A DNA stretch of 64,000 nt from assembly GCA_016718275.1 (NCBI GenBank), contig JADKEA010000008.1, forward strand, positions 120,984 to 184,983, read 5' to 3'. The DNA is from Candidatus Villigracilis affinis (GTDB lineage Bacteria > Chloroflexota > Anaerolineae > Anaerolineales > Villigracilaceae). The notes below the pieces were generated by a model that searched no databases, was not told where the DNA came from, and saw only the letters and a program-made list of their open reading frames with translations. The translations under genes and the position numbers were made by a program. This document shows positions 1-9,900 of the stretch, piece by piece (within the stretch, counting starts at the first letter, position 1; each line of letters opens with the position of its first letter).

Positions 1-294
1 CATCGGTGCAAAGCTATCTCCCATGCGGACAATTCCCTTGCGGTCACCGAGCGCCTTGTCAAAGGCTTGTCCCAATGCCAGTGCAACATCTTCCACCGTG
101 TGATGGACATCAATGTGCAAGTCGCCCTTCGCTTGGACATTGAGATCGAACAATCCATGCACAGCAAGGTGGGTCAACATATGGTCGAGAAATCCAACTC
201 CTGTGGAAATCTCATGTTTGCCTGTGCCGTCCAGATCCAGTTTGATGGTAATTTGTGTTTCATTTGTCTGTCGTGATATTTCTGCGGTTCGCAT
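1..294 (-). CDS. hisB: Imidazoleglycerol-phosphate dehydratase, N-terminal part (cut by window edge)
   Basis: The reverse strand from an ATG at 294 reads a typical HisB N-terminus: MRTAEISRQTNETQI, then GVGFLDHMLTHLAVHG and DVHHTVEDVALALGQ, which carry the conserved metal-ligand histidines and glutamate of the family. HisB dehydrates imidazoleglycerol phosphate to imidazoleacetol phosphate in the cytosol. About 98 of the usual ~195 residues are present; the rest lies beyond position 1. It is the last visible gene of the hisG-hisD-hisC-hisB run, 61 bp after hisC. No fused phosphatase domain precedes it, so this is the monofunctional form. Confidence 0.93.
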   Translation of the reverse strand, partial: MRTAEISRQTNETQITIKLDLDGTGKHEISTGVGFLDHMLTHLAVHGLFDLNVQAKGDLHIDVHHTVEDVALALGQAFDKALGDRKGIVRMGDSFAPM

Positions 295-355
295 AATGCT
301 CCTTTGGTTTACAGGTTGGCACGTTTAAAGGTTTGAACGTTTCAACCTTCCAACT

Positions 356-1447
356 TTACAACTTTTTCAACGCTTCTAACAACACATCCGTATCCTGCGG
401 CCTGCCCACGCTAATGCGGATATTGTCCCTCAGCCCAGGCTTGTTGAAATAGCGGATGAAGACTCCGAATTCCTGCGCCAGCCTTGCTTTGAGTTCTGCT
501 GCATTACGCCCATCCACTTGGCACAAAATGAAATTCGATTGCGTGGGATACGGTTTCAAATACGAAATCTTCTGCAATTCTGTCATCAAGCGGGTTCGTT
601 CGGCTTTCAGAAGCTCAACCGTTTTTGCCAACTCATCGGTATGTTCAAGTGAAACTTGTGCCGCAACACTTGCGGCCACATTGATATTGTATGGCTGTTT
701 GGATTTCCACAAGGTGGGCATCAGCCAGAGCGGAAATGCTCCGTAGCCAACCCGCAGCCCTGCCAACCCTGCCCATTTGCTAAAGGTTCGCAGAACCACC
801 AAATTCTCCCGTGCAGGGACTTCACGAATGCGGCTCAAACTGGCTCCAAGATTTTCACCTGCAAATTCAATATAGGCTTCATCCAGAACGATCAAAGTTG
901 GCAATTCGAGTAATTCGTCAATTGTCTTTGCGTCAAGAACAGAGCCGTCTGGATTATTGGGTGACGTAATAAAGAAGAGCTTCGGCTTGTGAGTCTCAAC
1001 TGCTTCACGAATGGCATCCATGTCCAGTGAAAAATCTGCGCGGCGTGGGACTTCGACACAGCGGGCGGCATTGAGTTCTGCATCAAACGAATACATGCCA
1101 AAGGTGGGCGGACAGGAAAGAATGCAATCGTTCGGTTCAAGGAAGACGCGCATGAGCAGGTCGAGCAATTCGTCCGCGCCTGCGCCAGCCATGAGATATT
1201 CAGCAGGAACGCCAGTAAATTCCGCGAGTGACTTTCGCAAAGCGCGGCTTTCAGGGTCGGGATAAATGTGCGGGAATTCCATATTCGCCAACGCCTCGCG
1301 GACAACTTTCAGCGGGCCGTATGGATTTTCATTTGCATCCAATTTGACGATCTGATCTGGAGTTCGCCCGAGGCGTGCGGATAAAACCTCAAACGGTTCG
1401 ATGGGGGCGTAGGGTGGAAGGGATTCTAGGTGGGATCGGATTTTCAT
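356..1447 (-). CDS. hisC: Histidinol-phosphate aminotransferase
   Basis: 363 residues, normal for HisC, a PLP-dependent fold-type I aminotransferase that converts imidazoleacetol phosphate plus glutamate to L-histidinol phosphate. Visible motifs are KLDANENPYGP near residue 35, SPNNPDG near 162, LDEAYIEF with the cofactor-binding Asp near 189, and TFSKWAGLAGLRVGYG with the likely Schiff-base Lys224. It lies between hisD and hisB on the same strand. The 69-bp gap to hisD contains an imperfect inverted repeat. Assignment as HisC rather than another class I/II aminotransferase rests on the motifs and the his context. Confidence 0.95.
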   Translation of the reverse strand: MKIRSHLESLPPYAPIEPFEVLSARLGRTPDQIVKLDANENPYGPLKVVREALANMEFPHIYPDPESRALRKSLAEFTGVPAEYLMAGAGADELLDLLMRVFLEPNDCILSCPPTFGMYSFDAELNAARCVEVPRRADFSLDMDAIREAVETHKPKLFFITSPNNPDGSVLDAKTIDELLELPTLIVLDEAYIEFAGENLGASLSRIREVPARENLVVLRTFSKWAGLAGLRVGYGAFPLWLMPTLWKSKQPYNINVAASVAAQVSLEHTDELAKTVELLKAERTRLMTELQKISYLKPYPTQSNFILCQVDGRNAAELKARLAQEFGVFIRYFNKPGLRDNIRISVGRPQDTDVLLEALKKL

Positions 1448-1457
1448 AAATTCTCCT

Positions 1458-1518
1458 TTGACGACAGACCATGGACAACGGACGACGATTGAATATCCAT
1501 GGTCTATTGTCCGTCGTC
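1458..1518. repeat. Imperfect inverted repeat between hisD and hisC
   Basis: The hisD-hisC gap holds GACGAC..AGACCATGG at about 1460-1474 and its reverse complement CCATGGTCTATTGTCCGTCG at 1497-1516, with an insertion in one arm. The right arm runs into the hisD stop codon. It is probably one copy of a short dispersed intergenic repeat, or a processing hairpin inside the his mRNA. Confidence 0.55.
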
Positions 1519-2857
1519 ACGAATTCGTCCGCAATAACGCCGCATTCGCATGTCCATCCAACCCTTCTGCTTGGGCGAGGGTTGCGGCGACTGGGCCAAC
1601 AGCTTGCGCAGTCTTGTCATCCAATGCCACCAGACTGACGATCTTCACAAAGTCCCACACATTGAGCGGGGACGCAAATCTTGCAGAGCCGCCCGTCGGC
1701 ATGACATGGCTTGGGCCAGCGAGATAATCGCCCAGCACTTCAAAGGAATGTTCGCCGACGAAGACTCCGCCCGCGTTGTTCACTTTTTCCACCCAGCGCC
1801 ACGGCTCATTGACAGATATTGCCAGATGTTCGGGGGCGTAATCATTTGCCAATTGAACGGCTTCTTCGAGGTCGCGAGTCAACACTGCGCCGCCGCGATT
1901 TTCAAGGGAGGCGGTGATGATCTCTGCGCGGCTGCGGTCTTCCAACTGTTTGCCGACTTCGATCTGTACTTTTTCAATTAATGATTTTGAGGGAGTTAAT
2001 AAAATAGCGGACGCTAAAAAGTCATGTTCGGCTTGAGCGAGCAAATCTGCGGCGACCCATGCAGGGTTCGCGGACTCATCGGCAACGACTACGGTTTCAG
2101 TGGGGCCAGCCAATCCATCAATGCCAACCACGCCGTAGACTTGTCGCTTTGCCAGCGTGACGAATAAATTGCCTGGGCCAAAAATTTTATCCACAGGGCG
2201 GACGGTTTCAGTGCCGTACGCGAGTGCGGCAATAGCTTGTGCTCCGCCAAGCGGATAGATTTCGTCCACGCCAGCAACGGCGCAGGCGGCGAGGATGATC
2301 GGGTCAATGGGAGCTTCGGAATTTGCGAATGCTTTATTTGGCGGAGTGACAACGACAATTTCTTTCACGCCAGCAACACGCGCGGGGATGGCGCTCATCA
2401 AAACCGTGGATGGCAACGGCGCTGTGCCGCCTGGGACGTAGAGTCCCACGCGCTGAATGGGGCGGATGATCTGTCCGATCGTGCCGCCGAGTTCATTTGT
2501 GAACCATGATGTCAGCGGCTGTTTGCGGTGAAAGGCTTCCACACGGGCGGCAGCTTTTTCAAGCGCTTCACGCTGTGCGGGCGGCAGCGAATCGAATGCA
2601 GCTTGGATCATGTCCTTCGAAACGGGAGCAGGCTTGAGGTCGATTGAATCGAGGCGCTTTGTCCAATCTTGAAGGGCAGAGTCGCCGCGAGTCCGCACAT
2701 CCTTCAAAATTTTTGTGACGGCTTGTTCCGCTGTCAAAGATTCGCCGAAGAGATTTTTGATTCCATCCAGCACGCGTTGGCTGATGGGAAATTCATCGGG
2801 CGGGGTGCGTTTGAGAATGGATCGTTGTGCGGTTTGTGGGTCGTATTGTTTGAGCAT
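1517..2857 (-). CDS. hisD: Histidinol dehydrogenase
   Basis: 446 residues, in the family range. HisD is a Zn- and NAD-dependent enzyme that oxidises L-histidinol to L-histidine in the last two steps of the pathway. Visible features are the NAD-region motif YVPGGTAPLPSTVLM, FGPGNLFVTLAKRQVYG, the segment GIDGLAGPTETVVVAD, the HDFLASAILLT segment, and the C-terminal NDYAPEHLAI and GPSHVMPTGGSARFASPL (metal ligands and catalytic Glu/His). It starts only 5 bp after the hisG stop, so the two are almost certainly cotranscribed and translationally coupled. Confidence 0.97.
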   Translation of the reverse strand: MLKQYDPQTAQRSILKRTPPDEFPISQRVLDGIKNLFGESLTAEQAVTKILKDVRTRGDSALQDWTKRLDSIDLKPAPVSKDMIQAAFDSLPPAQREALEKAAARVEAFHRKQPLTSWFTNELGGTIGQIIRPIQRVGLYVPGGTAPLPSTVLMSAIPARVAGVKEIVVVTPPNKAFANSEAPIDPIILAACAVAGVDEIYPLGGAQAIAALAYGTETVRPVDKIFGPGNLFVTLAKRQVYGVVGIDGLAGPTETVVVADESANPAWVAADLLAQAEHDFLASAILLTPSKSLIEKVQIEVGKQLEDRSRAEIITASLENRGGAVLTRDLEEAVQLANDYAPEHLAISVNEPWRWVEKVNNAGGVFVGEHSFEVLGDYLAGPSHVMPTGGSARFASPLNVWDFVKIVSLVALDDKTAQAVGPVAATLAQAEGLDGHANAALLRTNS

Positions 2858-2862
2858 GATGA

Positions 2863-3861
2863 TTATCCTTTCAGGGCCGCGAGCATGGCGGTGTAGCGCG
2901 GCGGCTCTTCTTCAAAAATATAGGTGACGGGGGAAACGATGATGCCGCTGCCGCCGACTTGACGTAATTCGCCGATGGCGCGCGGAAGGTTGTCGCGGCG
3001 CACAACTACGGTGACGGAGTGCCAGCCTTGATTTGATTCGCGGGTGATGATGGGGCTGATGGTGGGGCCTTGCAAGCCGCCAACGGATGTTTCGTTGAAT
3101 AATTTGGACGCGATCGCTTCGGGACTTTCCCCGCGCATGTTTGCAATGACGAGGAGATTTTCCTTCGCCCGCATATGTGCCTCGATGTATTCGAGCAAGC
3201 GACGTGCCGTTTCAAGTGCGCTGGGATTTGTTTCAAGCGATTTGCGATTTGCAATGAGCGCGGCTTGCGATGCTTGAACGACTCCATCGCGCAATGCGCG
3301 CAGGCGATTATCTTGAAGTGTTTGTCCCGATGAAACGAGATCAGAGATGATGTCTGCATAGCCGATGGTGGGAGCGGTTTCAAGAGTTCCTTCAGCGGCG
3401 ATGAGTGTATGCGGGATATTCTGCTGTTTTAGAAAGCGCTCGGTGAGGACAGGGAATTTCGTTGCTACTCGCAATGGCTGGTCAAGAGTCGCTGCGTATG
3501 ATTTGAGAGATTCAATGTTTGTGACTTCGCTCCACGATTCGGGCACGGCTAGCATCAATGAGCAGCTTCCGAAGCCAAGGGCATCGTGTAAAACGATGAT
3601 GTCGCCATTGTCGCCGCGATTTTCTTCGAGGACATCAATGCCTGTAATGCCGAAATCCACGCTGCCCTGACGGACACTGATGACAATATCACTTGGGCGT
3701 TGGAAGAGGACGGTTAACTCAGGTAAAGCAGGCATTTTTGCCTGATATTGACGCGGGTTGAGTTTTTGTATGGGAAGTCCGCACTCTGCGAGAAGCTCTA
3801 TCGAGTCATCTTGCAGGCGTCCTTTGGAAGGGAGGGAGAGGCGAATGTTGGGGTTGGGCAT
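2863..3861 (-). CDS. hisG: ATP phosphoribosyltransferase, long form
   Basis: First committed enzyme of histidine synthesis: it condenses ATP and PRPP to phosphoribosyl-ATP. The start at 3861 (MPNPNIRLSLPSKGRLQDDS) is preferred over an upstream in-frame start because AAGGAAA lies just upstream and family similarity begins here. About 332 residues fit the long form with a C-terminal ACT-like regulatory domain rather than the ~210-residue HisZ-dependent form. The PRPP-loop region is VSSGQTLQDNRLR-like. The C-terminus (VTVVVRRDNLPRAIGELRQ, IIVSPVTYIFEE) matches the His-feedback domain. It is the first enzyme gene after the attenuator. Confidence 0.94.
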   Translation of the reverse strand: MPNPNIRLSLPSKGRLQDDSIELLAECGLPIQKLNPRQYQAKMPALPELTVLFQRPSDIVISVRQGSVDFGITGIDVLEENRGDNGDIIVLHDALGFGSCSLMLAVPESWSEVTNIESLKSYAATLDQPLRVATKFPVLTERFLKQQNIPHTLIAAEGTLETAPTIGYADIISDLVSSGQTLQDNRLRALRDGVVQASQAALIANRKSLETNPSALETARRLLEYIEAHMRAKENLLVIANMRGESPEAIASKLFNETSVGGLQGPTISPIITRESNQGWHSVTVVVRRDNLPRAIGELRQVGGSGIIVSPVTYIFEEEPPRYTAMLAALKG

Positions 3862-3906
3862 AAGGTTTCCTTTTGATGAGTGGGGCGATAGCAGGCGGAG
3901 GGGGCA

Positions 3907-3937
3907 AACAAAAAGCCCCGACACAGGGTCGGGGCTT
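3907..3937 (-). terminator. Intrinsic terminator of the his attenuator
   Basis: On the minus strand AAGCCCCGAC (3937-3928) pairs perfectly with GTCGGGGCTT (3922-3913) around a 5-nt loop, followed by TTTGTTTG. It stands after the His-rich leader peptide and before hisG, where it would stop transcription of the his genes. Its 5' arm contains CCCGACC (3933-3927), which can pair instead with GGTCGGG at 4000-3994 inside the leader peptide gene. This gives an alternative antiterminator. Confidence 0.88.
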
Positions 3938-3961
3938 GATGAGGTAAATGAGAAATACCTG

Positions 3962-4063
3962 TTACTGAGTCACAGGTACGCGCACATAAACCTCCCGACC
4001 ATGCGGGGGGTGAATATGATGATGGTGCAAATGCGCGGAATAACTGGACAAAGTGTTGTACAT
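3962..4063 (-). CDS. hisL: His-rich leader peptide of the his attenuator
   Basis: A 33-codon open frame from ATG 4063 to TAA 3962 contains seven His codons within eleven codons (HLHHHHIHPPH, residues about 11-21). In established his attenuation, scarcity of charged His-tRNA stalls the ribosome on such a run. Here the stall would cover CCCCCCG, which otherwise pairs with CGGGAGG just downstream. That frees GGTCGGG to pair with the terminator arm, so hisG-hisD-hisC-hisB is read. The -10 box lies only 10 nt upstream of the ATG and there is no room for a Shine-Dalgarno site, so the leader mRNA is predicted to be almost leaderless. Confidence 0.88.
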   Translation of the reverse strand: MYNTLSSYSAHLHHHHIHPPHGREVYVRVPVTQ

Positions 4064-4073
4064 ATTGGGCGGC

Positions 4074-4102
4074 AGTATACCAACGGGAGGATGATTCCGC
4101 AA
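4074..4102 (-). promoter_or_regulatory. Promoter of the his operon
   Basis: On the minus strand a TTGCGG -35-like hexamer (4102-4097) and a TATACT -10 (4079-4074) are separated by 17 bp. The predicted start site is near 4066, about 3 nt before the hisL start codon. Confidence 0.7.
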
Positions 4103-4191
4103 GCATTTGCTCAATTTTGAATCGCGGCGGCGGGAACCTCCTTCGCGTGAAATTCGTTTAAGAAAAAGCCCTGAAACCCGAAAAGGGTCAC

Positions 4192-4220
4192 TTGACATCT
4201 CTCTTTACAAAAGGCATACT
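4192..4220 (+). promoter_or_regulatory. Promoter of the alpha-2-macroglobulin gene
   Basis: TTGACA at 4192-4197 and CATACT at 4215-4220 are separated by 17 bp, a near-consensus housekeeping promoter. Transcription would begin near 4227, followed by GGGAGG and the ATG at 4239. It is divergent from the his promoter about 90 bp away. Confidence 0.72.
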
Positions 4221-4238
4221 CGTTTGGGAGGCGGTACC

Positions 4239-6866
4239 ATGAACAATCAAAAACTTCTGCGCATACTTGGCGGGCTTATCATTCTCGTGCTGGCATTCGT
4301 GCTGACAAAAAGCATCTTCTTCAACAATGCTCCCCTGTCCATCGAAGCCGAGCCAACGGGGCCGCAAGTCATTGCACAGAACCCGATCGAAGGACAGCGC
4401 CTGACGCTTGAGCCTTCCATCCAGTTCACATTCGACCGCGACATGGACACCGCCGCGACGGAAAAAGCCTTCTCGCTTCTTTCCGACGGGGAGCCTGTTT
4501 CCGGTCAACTGACATGGATCGACGCCCGAACATTTTCCTTCTCCCCTGATTCCAAACTGACTCCCGCCACCGAATACACGGCGCTCATCACTACTTCAGC
4601 CGTCGCCAAAGACGGCACCTCCCCAGAAGAAGAGATCAAAATCGAATTCATGACCGTGGAGACACTTTCCGTGTCACAGGTCTTTCCCGCGCCCGATACC
4701 GCAGGCGTGGACTTGAACTCGACGATCACAGTCATTTTCAATCATCCTGTTGTGCCGCTTAACATCGTCGAAGAACAGGACAAACTTCCCCAGCCGTTGA
4801 AATTTACACCCGCCATCAAAGGCAAGGGCGAATGGGTGAATTCATCGGTGTATGTGTTTCAGCCAGAGGAAATTCTTTTAAGCGGAACCAGTTATCAGGT
4901 CAAGGTGGATGCGGGGATCGAAGATACGCTCGGCAACCCGTTGGGCGAATCCTATATCTGGGCGTTCGACACGCGCAAACCTACCATCTATAATTTTGCG
5001 TTAAAAGGCGGCGAGCAGAATCCATCCAACGGGGTGACGGATATGCCCCTCGACCAGAGTTTCGTCGTCACGTTTGAACAGCCGATGGACGTGAAAAGTA
5101 CAGAAGCGGCGATCAAATTATTTAACAGCGAAACAAAGGCCGCCTTCCCCGTCATCTTCACATGGAGCGATGACAATGCAACCCTGCTCATCGAGCCGAA
5201 GACCAATTTCAGCATCGCAAGTTTCTACGAGTTGACCATCGCCGACAGCGCACAGGCCGAAGATGGCGGGACGCTGAACGCAGGCATGTCGGTGATGCTG
5301 GCAACCGTGCCCCTCCCCGCTGTATCCAGCGTTTTCCCCGGAGCTGATTCAGATAACGCCGATTTTCACTCTTCCATCACCATTTGGTTTGCCTCACAAA
5401 TGGACATAGACAGCCTGAAAGGCAGGGTGCAGATCACGCCCGCGGTGCAAGGCATGGAAGACAACTGGTATTACAACAGCTACGACAGGTCATTGAACAT
5501 TTACGGGCTTGACCCCGCCACCCATTACGTGGTGCGGATTTTGCCCGGCATGGCCGATCTGTACGGAAACACCATCAAAGATGAAATTTCATACTCCTTT
5601 TACAACGGCGATTACTCGCCGTATGCACGAATCGTCCTGCCGTGGAATCCGCTGGTGTATCGCGCAAAGGGAGATCAGGAAGTTTACTTCGAGCATTTGA
5701 ATATTACTGAAGCGACCCTCTCCGTGTATCCGATCACACTCGCGGATTTTGGCAGGTTGACCAGCGGCAATGTGGATATGACAGCCTTCACTCCAGGTTC
5801 GCAGCCCGTGAGAAAATGGAATATCACAGGCGCCGAGCGAAACAACCTTGAAAGCAAATTATTCGACTTCAAGGATAAAAATGGAAATCCGCTTGAGGCG
5901 GGATATTACTTCATTGGCATGGAAGGCAAGCCATTCAAATACTCCAGCAGGTTTTACCAGGCATTCATGTTCATTGTGGCAACAGATAACATCACCTTCA
6001 AGGCCACGCCCACCGAAGGCCTCGCCTGGGTGACAGATCTCGAAAACGGTGAACCGCAGAACAACGCCGCGGTGACCTTCTACAACGATAAATTCCAAAA
6101 GCTTGGCACAACCAATACCGATGAAAACGGCATCGCCTACCTCGACAACATCAAAGCAGCCAATTACGCACAGGTGGAAAGCGGAAACCATTTCGGCTTC
6201 ACCGCGTTGTATTGGGGCAGCGGAGTCAGTGCGGGTGATTTTGGCTTGTACCAGAACTATTACAGCGGAGAGGAAAACCTCTTCGCCTATCTCTACACGG
6301 ATCGTCCTGTGTACCGTCCCGATCAAGAGGTCTTCTTCAAGGGCATTCTGCGCCAAAATGATGACCTGCATTACAGCCTGCCGCGCATCAATCAGGTGTA
6401 TGTGGTGGCCGAGCAATGGGGCGAAAAAATATATGAAGGCTATGTGCCCATCAACGACCTGGGCAGTTTCAGCGGCAAAGTAAAACTCGATGCAGACGTA
6501 TCGCTGGGATATTACAACATCTACGTGTATCGTTCAAAATCTCCTGATGAAGGGCCGATCACCGCCATCGGATTCAGCATCGCGGAATACAAAAAGCCCG
6601 AATTCGAAGTATTGGCCGCGCCAAATGTGGATGCCATCCTCGCGGGCGGTGAAGTCAACTTCGGGTTGGATGCGGAATACTATTCTGGCGGCGTGCTGAA
6701 AAACGCGCCCGTGGATTGGTTCATCGAAGCGACCAATTACTACTTCCAACCCTCATCGAAGTACAACCGCTACAGTTTCATGGATTGGAGCCGCGACATG
6801 TACTGGTCGCCTTCAGAAACCGTGGACAGGAGCACCACCGCGGAAGGAAGCGGTGTGACCAGATGA
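4239..6866 (+). CDS. Alpha-2-macroglobulin family protein, N-terminal half (frameshifted)
   Basis: Large surface protein of the bacterial alpha-2-macroglobulin family, thought to trap proteases. ATG 4239 is chosen because TGGGAGG precedes it and an uncleaved signal anchor follows (about residues 10-26). The next ~500 residues are several Ig-like (Big_5) domains, recognisable by repeated TVIFNHPV / VTFEQPM-type strands. Then come MG-type domains with YLYTDRPVYRPDQEVFFKG, the hallmark of the MG2/MG3 region. The frame ends in a stop at 6864-6866, but homologous sequence continues in the next frame from 6859. One base has therefore been gained or lost near 6855-6863, and this is one ~1970-residue gene with the next entry. 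Confidence 0.9.
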   Translation: MNNQKLLRILGGLIILVLAFVLTKSIFFNNAPLSIEAEPTGPQVIAQNPIEGQRLTLEPSIQFTFDRDMDTAATEKAFSLLSDGEPVSGQLTWIDARTFSFSPDSKLTPATEYTALITTSAVAKDGTSPEEEIKIEFMTVETLSVSQVFPAPDTAGVDLNSTITVIFNHPVVPLNIVEEQDKLPQPLKFTPAIKGKGEWVNSSVYVFQPEEILLSGTSYQVKVDAGIEDTLGNPLGESYIWAFDTRKPTIYNFALKGGEQNPSNGVTDMPLDQSFVVTFEQPMDVKSTEAAIKLFNSETKAAFPVIFTWSDDNATLLIEPKTNFSIASFYELTIADSAQAEDGGTLNAGMSVMLATVPLPAVSSVFPGADSDNADFHSSITIWFASQMDIDSLKGRVQITPAVQGMEDNWYYNSYDRSLNIYGLDPATHYVVRILPGMADLYGNTIKDEISYSFYNGDYSPYARIVLPWNPLVYRAKGDQEVYFEHLNITEATLSVYPITLADFGRLTSGNVDMTAFTPGSQPVRKWNITGAERNNLESKLFDFKDKNGNPLEAGYYFIGMEGKPFKYSSRFYQAFMFIVATDNITFKATPTEGLAWVTDLENGEPQNNAAVTFYNDKFQKLGTTNTDENGIAYLDNIKAANYAQVESGNHFGFTALYWGSGVSAGDFGLYQNYYSGEENLFAYLYTDRPVYRPDQEVFFKGILRQNDDLHYSLPRINQVYVVAEQWGEKIYEGYVPINDLGSFSGKVKLDADVSLGYYNIYVYRSKSPDEGPITAIGFSIAEYKKPEFEVLAAPNVDAILAGGEVNFGLDAEYYSGGVLKNAPVDWFIEATNYYFQPSSKYNRYSFMDWSRDMYWSPSETVDRSTTAEGSGVTR

Positions 6867-6927
6867 GAACGGTCATCTTGATATTTCACAAAGTTTCGAA
6901 GCAAGCAAAAACAATATCAGTCAGCGT

Positions 6928-9900
6928 ATGACCCTGTATGCCAATATCTCGGATGTGGCAGGGAACACTGTAAGTGGAAGCACCAGTGTGGTGGTGCATC
7001 AAAGCGAACTGTACGCGGGCATCCGCTCGGAGAAATATGTGGGTGTGCAAGGCGAAGCACAACCGTTCAGCGTGGTCGTGCTGGATTGGGATTCACTGCC
7101 CGTTGCGAATCAAAAGGTCACCGTCAGTTTTGTGGAGCGGCGCTGGTTCAGCGTGCAAAAACAGGATGAGCAGGGACAATTGCAATGGGAAACCACTGTA
7201 AAGGAGATCCCTGCCAGTTCACAGGAAGCAGTTACCGGCGAAGATGGAATCGCGCAGGTGGATTTCATCCCACCCACGGGCGGCGTATTCAAGGCGCTTG
7301 TCACCGTGCAGGATTCAAAAGGCAACAAGCATCAGGCTTCCACTTATCTCTGGGTCACCAGCAACAATCAGATCTCGTGGCGGCAGACAAATGACCGCGC
7401 CTTCAACCTCATCGCCGATAAGGATTCATACTCGCCCGGTGAGACCGCCGAAATTTTGATCGCCCAGCCATTCACAGGTGATGTGTACGCCCTGATCACC
7501 TACGAGCGCGGACATATCTACAAGAGCGAAGTAGTTCAATTGAACGGCAACGGCACCATTTACAAATTGCCCATCACCGACGAAATGGCTCCCGCGTCTT
7601 ATGTTTCCGTCACTGTCATCAGCGGCGCAGAGCGTGGCGGCGCACCCGATTTCAAGATGGGCATTGCCCGCATCAACGTGGATACGACTCTCAAGACTCT
7701 CGATGTCTCGGTCAGCGCGGATAAGGAAGCCGCTGGCCCTGGGGATGAGATCACCTACACCATCGAAACAAAAGACACCAACGGCAAGCCCGTCTCGGCG
7801 GATGTCTCGCTCGCCGTGGTGGATAAGGCCGTGCTGGCATTGGCCCCGTCCAATTCGTTGCCATTGCTCGATAGCTTCTACTCGCAGCAGGGACTGAGCG
7901 TGATCACCGCGGTGGGAATCGTTTCCAGCGCCGATGATTTCAACGCCTTATATCGCAAGACCATTCCCGATGGCAACAAGAGCGGCGGCGGTGGCGGCGG
8001 CGAACCTGGTGTCATCACCGTGCGTGAGAACTTCAAAGACACAGCCGCTTTCGAAGCGGAAGTGACAACCGATGAAAAAGGCATCGCCACGGTTGAAGTG
8101 GAACTGCCTGAAAACCTCACCACCTGGGTGGCCGAAGTGCGCGCCGTCACCGAAGACAGCCGCGTAGGTCAGGCGACCAGTGAATTGGTCAGCACGAAAC
8201 CGCTCTTCGTACAACTACAAACGCCGCGATTCTTCGTCGTTGAGGATCAGCTCACAGTGGGTGCGACCGTTTTCAATAATTCAGAAAAATCCCTCAAGGT
8301 GGAAGTCTCGCTTGATGCGGAAGGTGTGCAGGTCTTGTCCGATCCAAAACAAAGCATCGAGATCGAAGGCAGGCAACAGGCGTACGTCACCTGGGAAATC
8401 GTTGTCAAAGCGAATGTCGAACGCGTGGACATGACCGCCACCGCGATCAGCGGACCATTCACCGATGCCAGCAAACCCGCGCTGGGCACGCTCGATGGGC
8501 AGGGCATTCCCGTGTACAACTTCACCGTTGTTGAAACGGTTGGCACTTCGGGCATGATCCTCACCGCTGACTCGGTGACCGAAAGCATTCAACTTCCCTC
8601 CACTTTGAATTTCGACGACGCGAGTCTTTCCATTGAAGTTTCACCGTCTCTGGCGGCTTCGATGCAATCGAGTTTGAAATATCTCGAAGATTATCCCTAC
8701 CTGTGCATGGAGCAGACCATCTCACGCTTCCTGCCCAACGTCATCACCATGCGCGCGCTCGATGCGGCAGGACAGCCCACACCCATGCGAAGTTCGCTGA
8801 ACACGCAGGTCAATTCGGCGCTGCAAAGAATTTATGCAAAACAAAAATACGATGGCGGCTGGAACTGGTGGGACGGTGAATTAAGCGACCCGCAAACCTC
8901 CGCGTATGTCGTTTACGGTTTGATCGAAGCGCAGGCAAGCGGATACGAGATCTCTGAAACCGTGCTCGCCAACGGCCTCGAATACCTGAAGAACAACCTG
9001 CCCGATATCAAACGCAACGACGCCTCGTGGCAATACAACCGCTACGCCTTCATGCTTTATGTGCTCGCCCGCGCCGATGAACTCGATGCAGGCAGGACCA
9101 ACTTCATTTTTGAAAATCATGCAAAACTGGATCTCTACGGGGAAGCGTATCTGGCGCAGGCGATGTTCCTGCTCGATGAGGAAGACCCGCGCATCAAAAC
9201 GCTTCTTTCCGACCTCGCAACTGCCACCGTCCAATCGGCATCAGGCGCCCATTGGGAGGAATCCACCAAAGACCATTGGAACTGGAACACCGACACACGC
9301 ACAACCGCCATTGTGCTCAACGCCTTCGTGCAGATTGATCCACAAAACCCCATCACCGCAAATGCAGTCCGCTGGTTGATGGCCCATCGCGAAAGCGGAC
9401 ACTGGCAATCCACGCAGGAAACCGCCTGGTCGCTGATCGCGCTGACTAACTGGCTGGTCGAATCGAAGGAATACGAGACCGATTACAAATACGCCATCGG
9501 CTTAAACGGCAATTTGCTCGAAGAAGGTCAGGCAAGCGCCGAAAATCTGACAGAGACCGTCAACCTGCAAGTACAGATCGAAGACCTGCTCAAAGAACAA
9601 GGCAACGACCTCGTCATCACCCGCGGACGCGGCACAGGCAACCTGTATTACAGCGCCTATCTCAGCACCAGCCTGCCTGTGGATTCCATCCAACCGCTCG
9701 ATCAGGGCGTGAGCCTCTCCCGCGAATACTTCACGCTCGACGACCCCAAGACACCCATCACCGAGATCGAACGCGGCGAACTGGTCAAGGCGCGGCTGAC
9801 CATCGTGATCCCTGCCGCCGTGCATTACATCGTGATTGACGATCCCCTCCCCGCAGGCATGGAAGCCCTCGATGCCAGCCTCGCAACCGATACAGCGGTG

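Noticed and set aside
1458..1518. Terminator between hisD and hisC
   Set aside because: The inverted repeat lacks a U run on the coding strand and its arms are imperfect; a dispersed repeat is a better reading.
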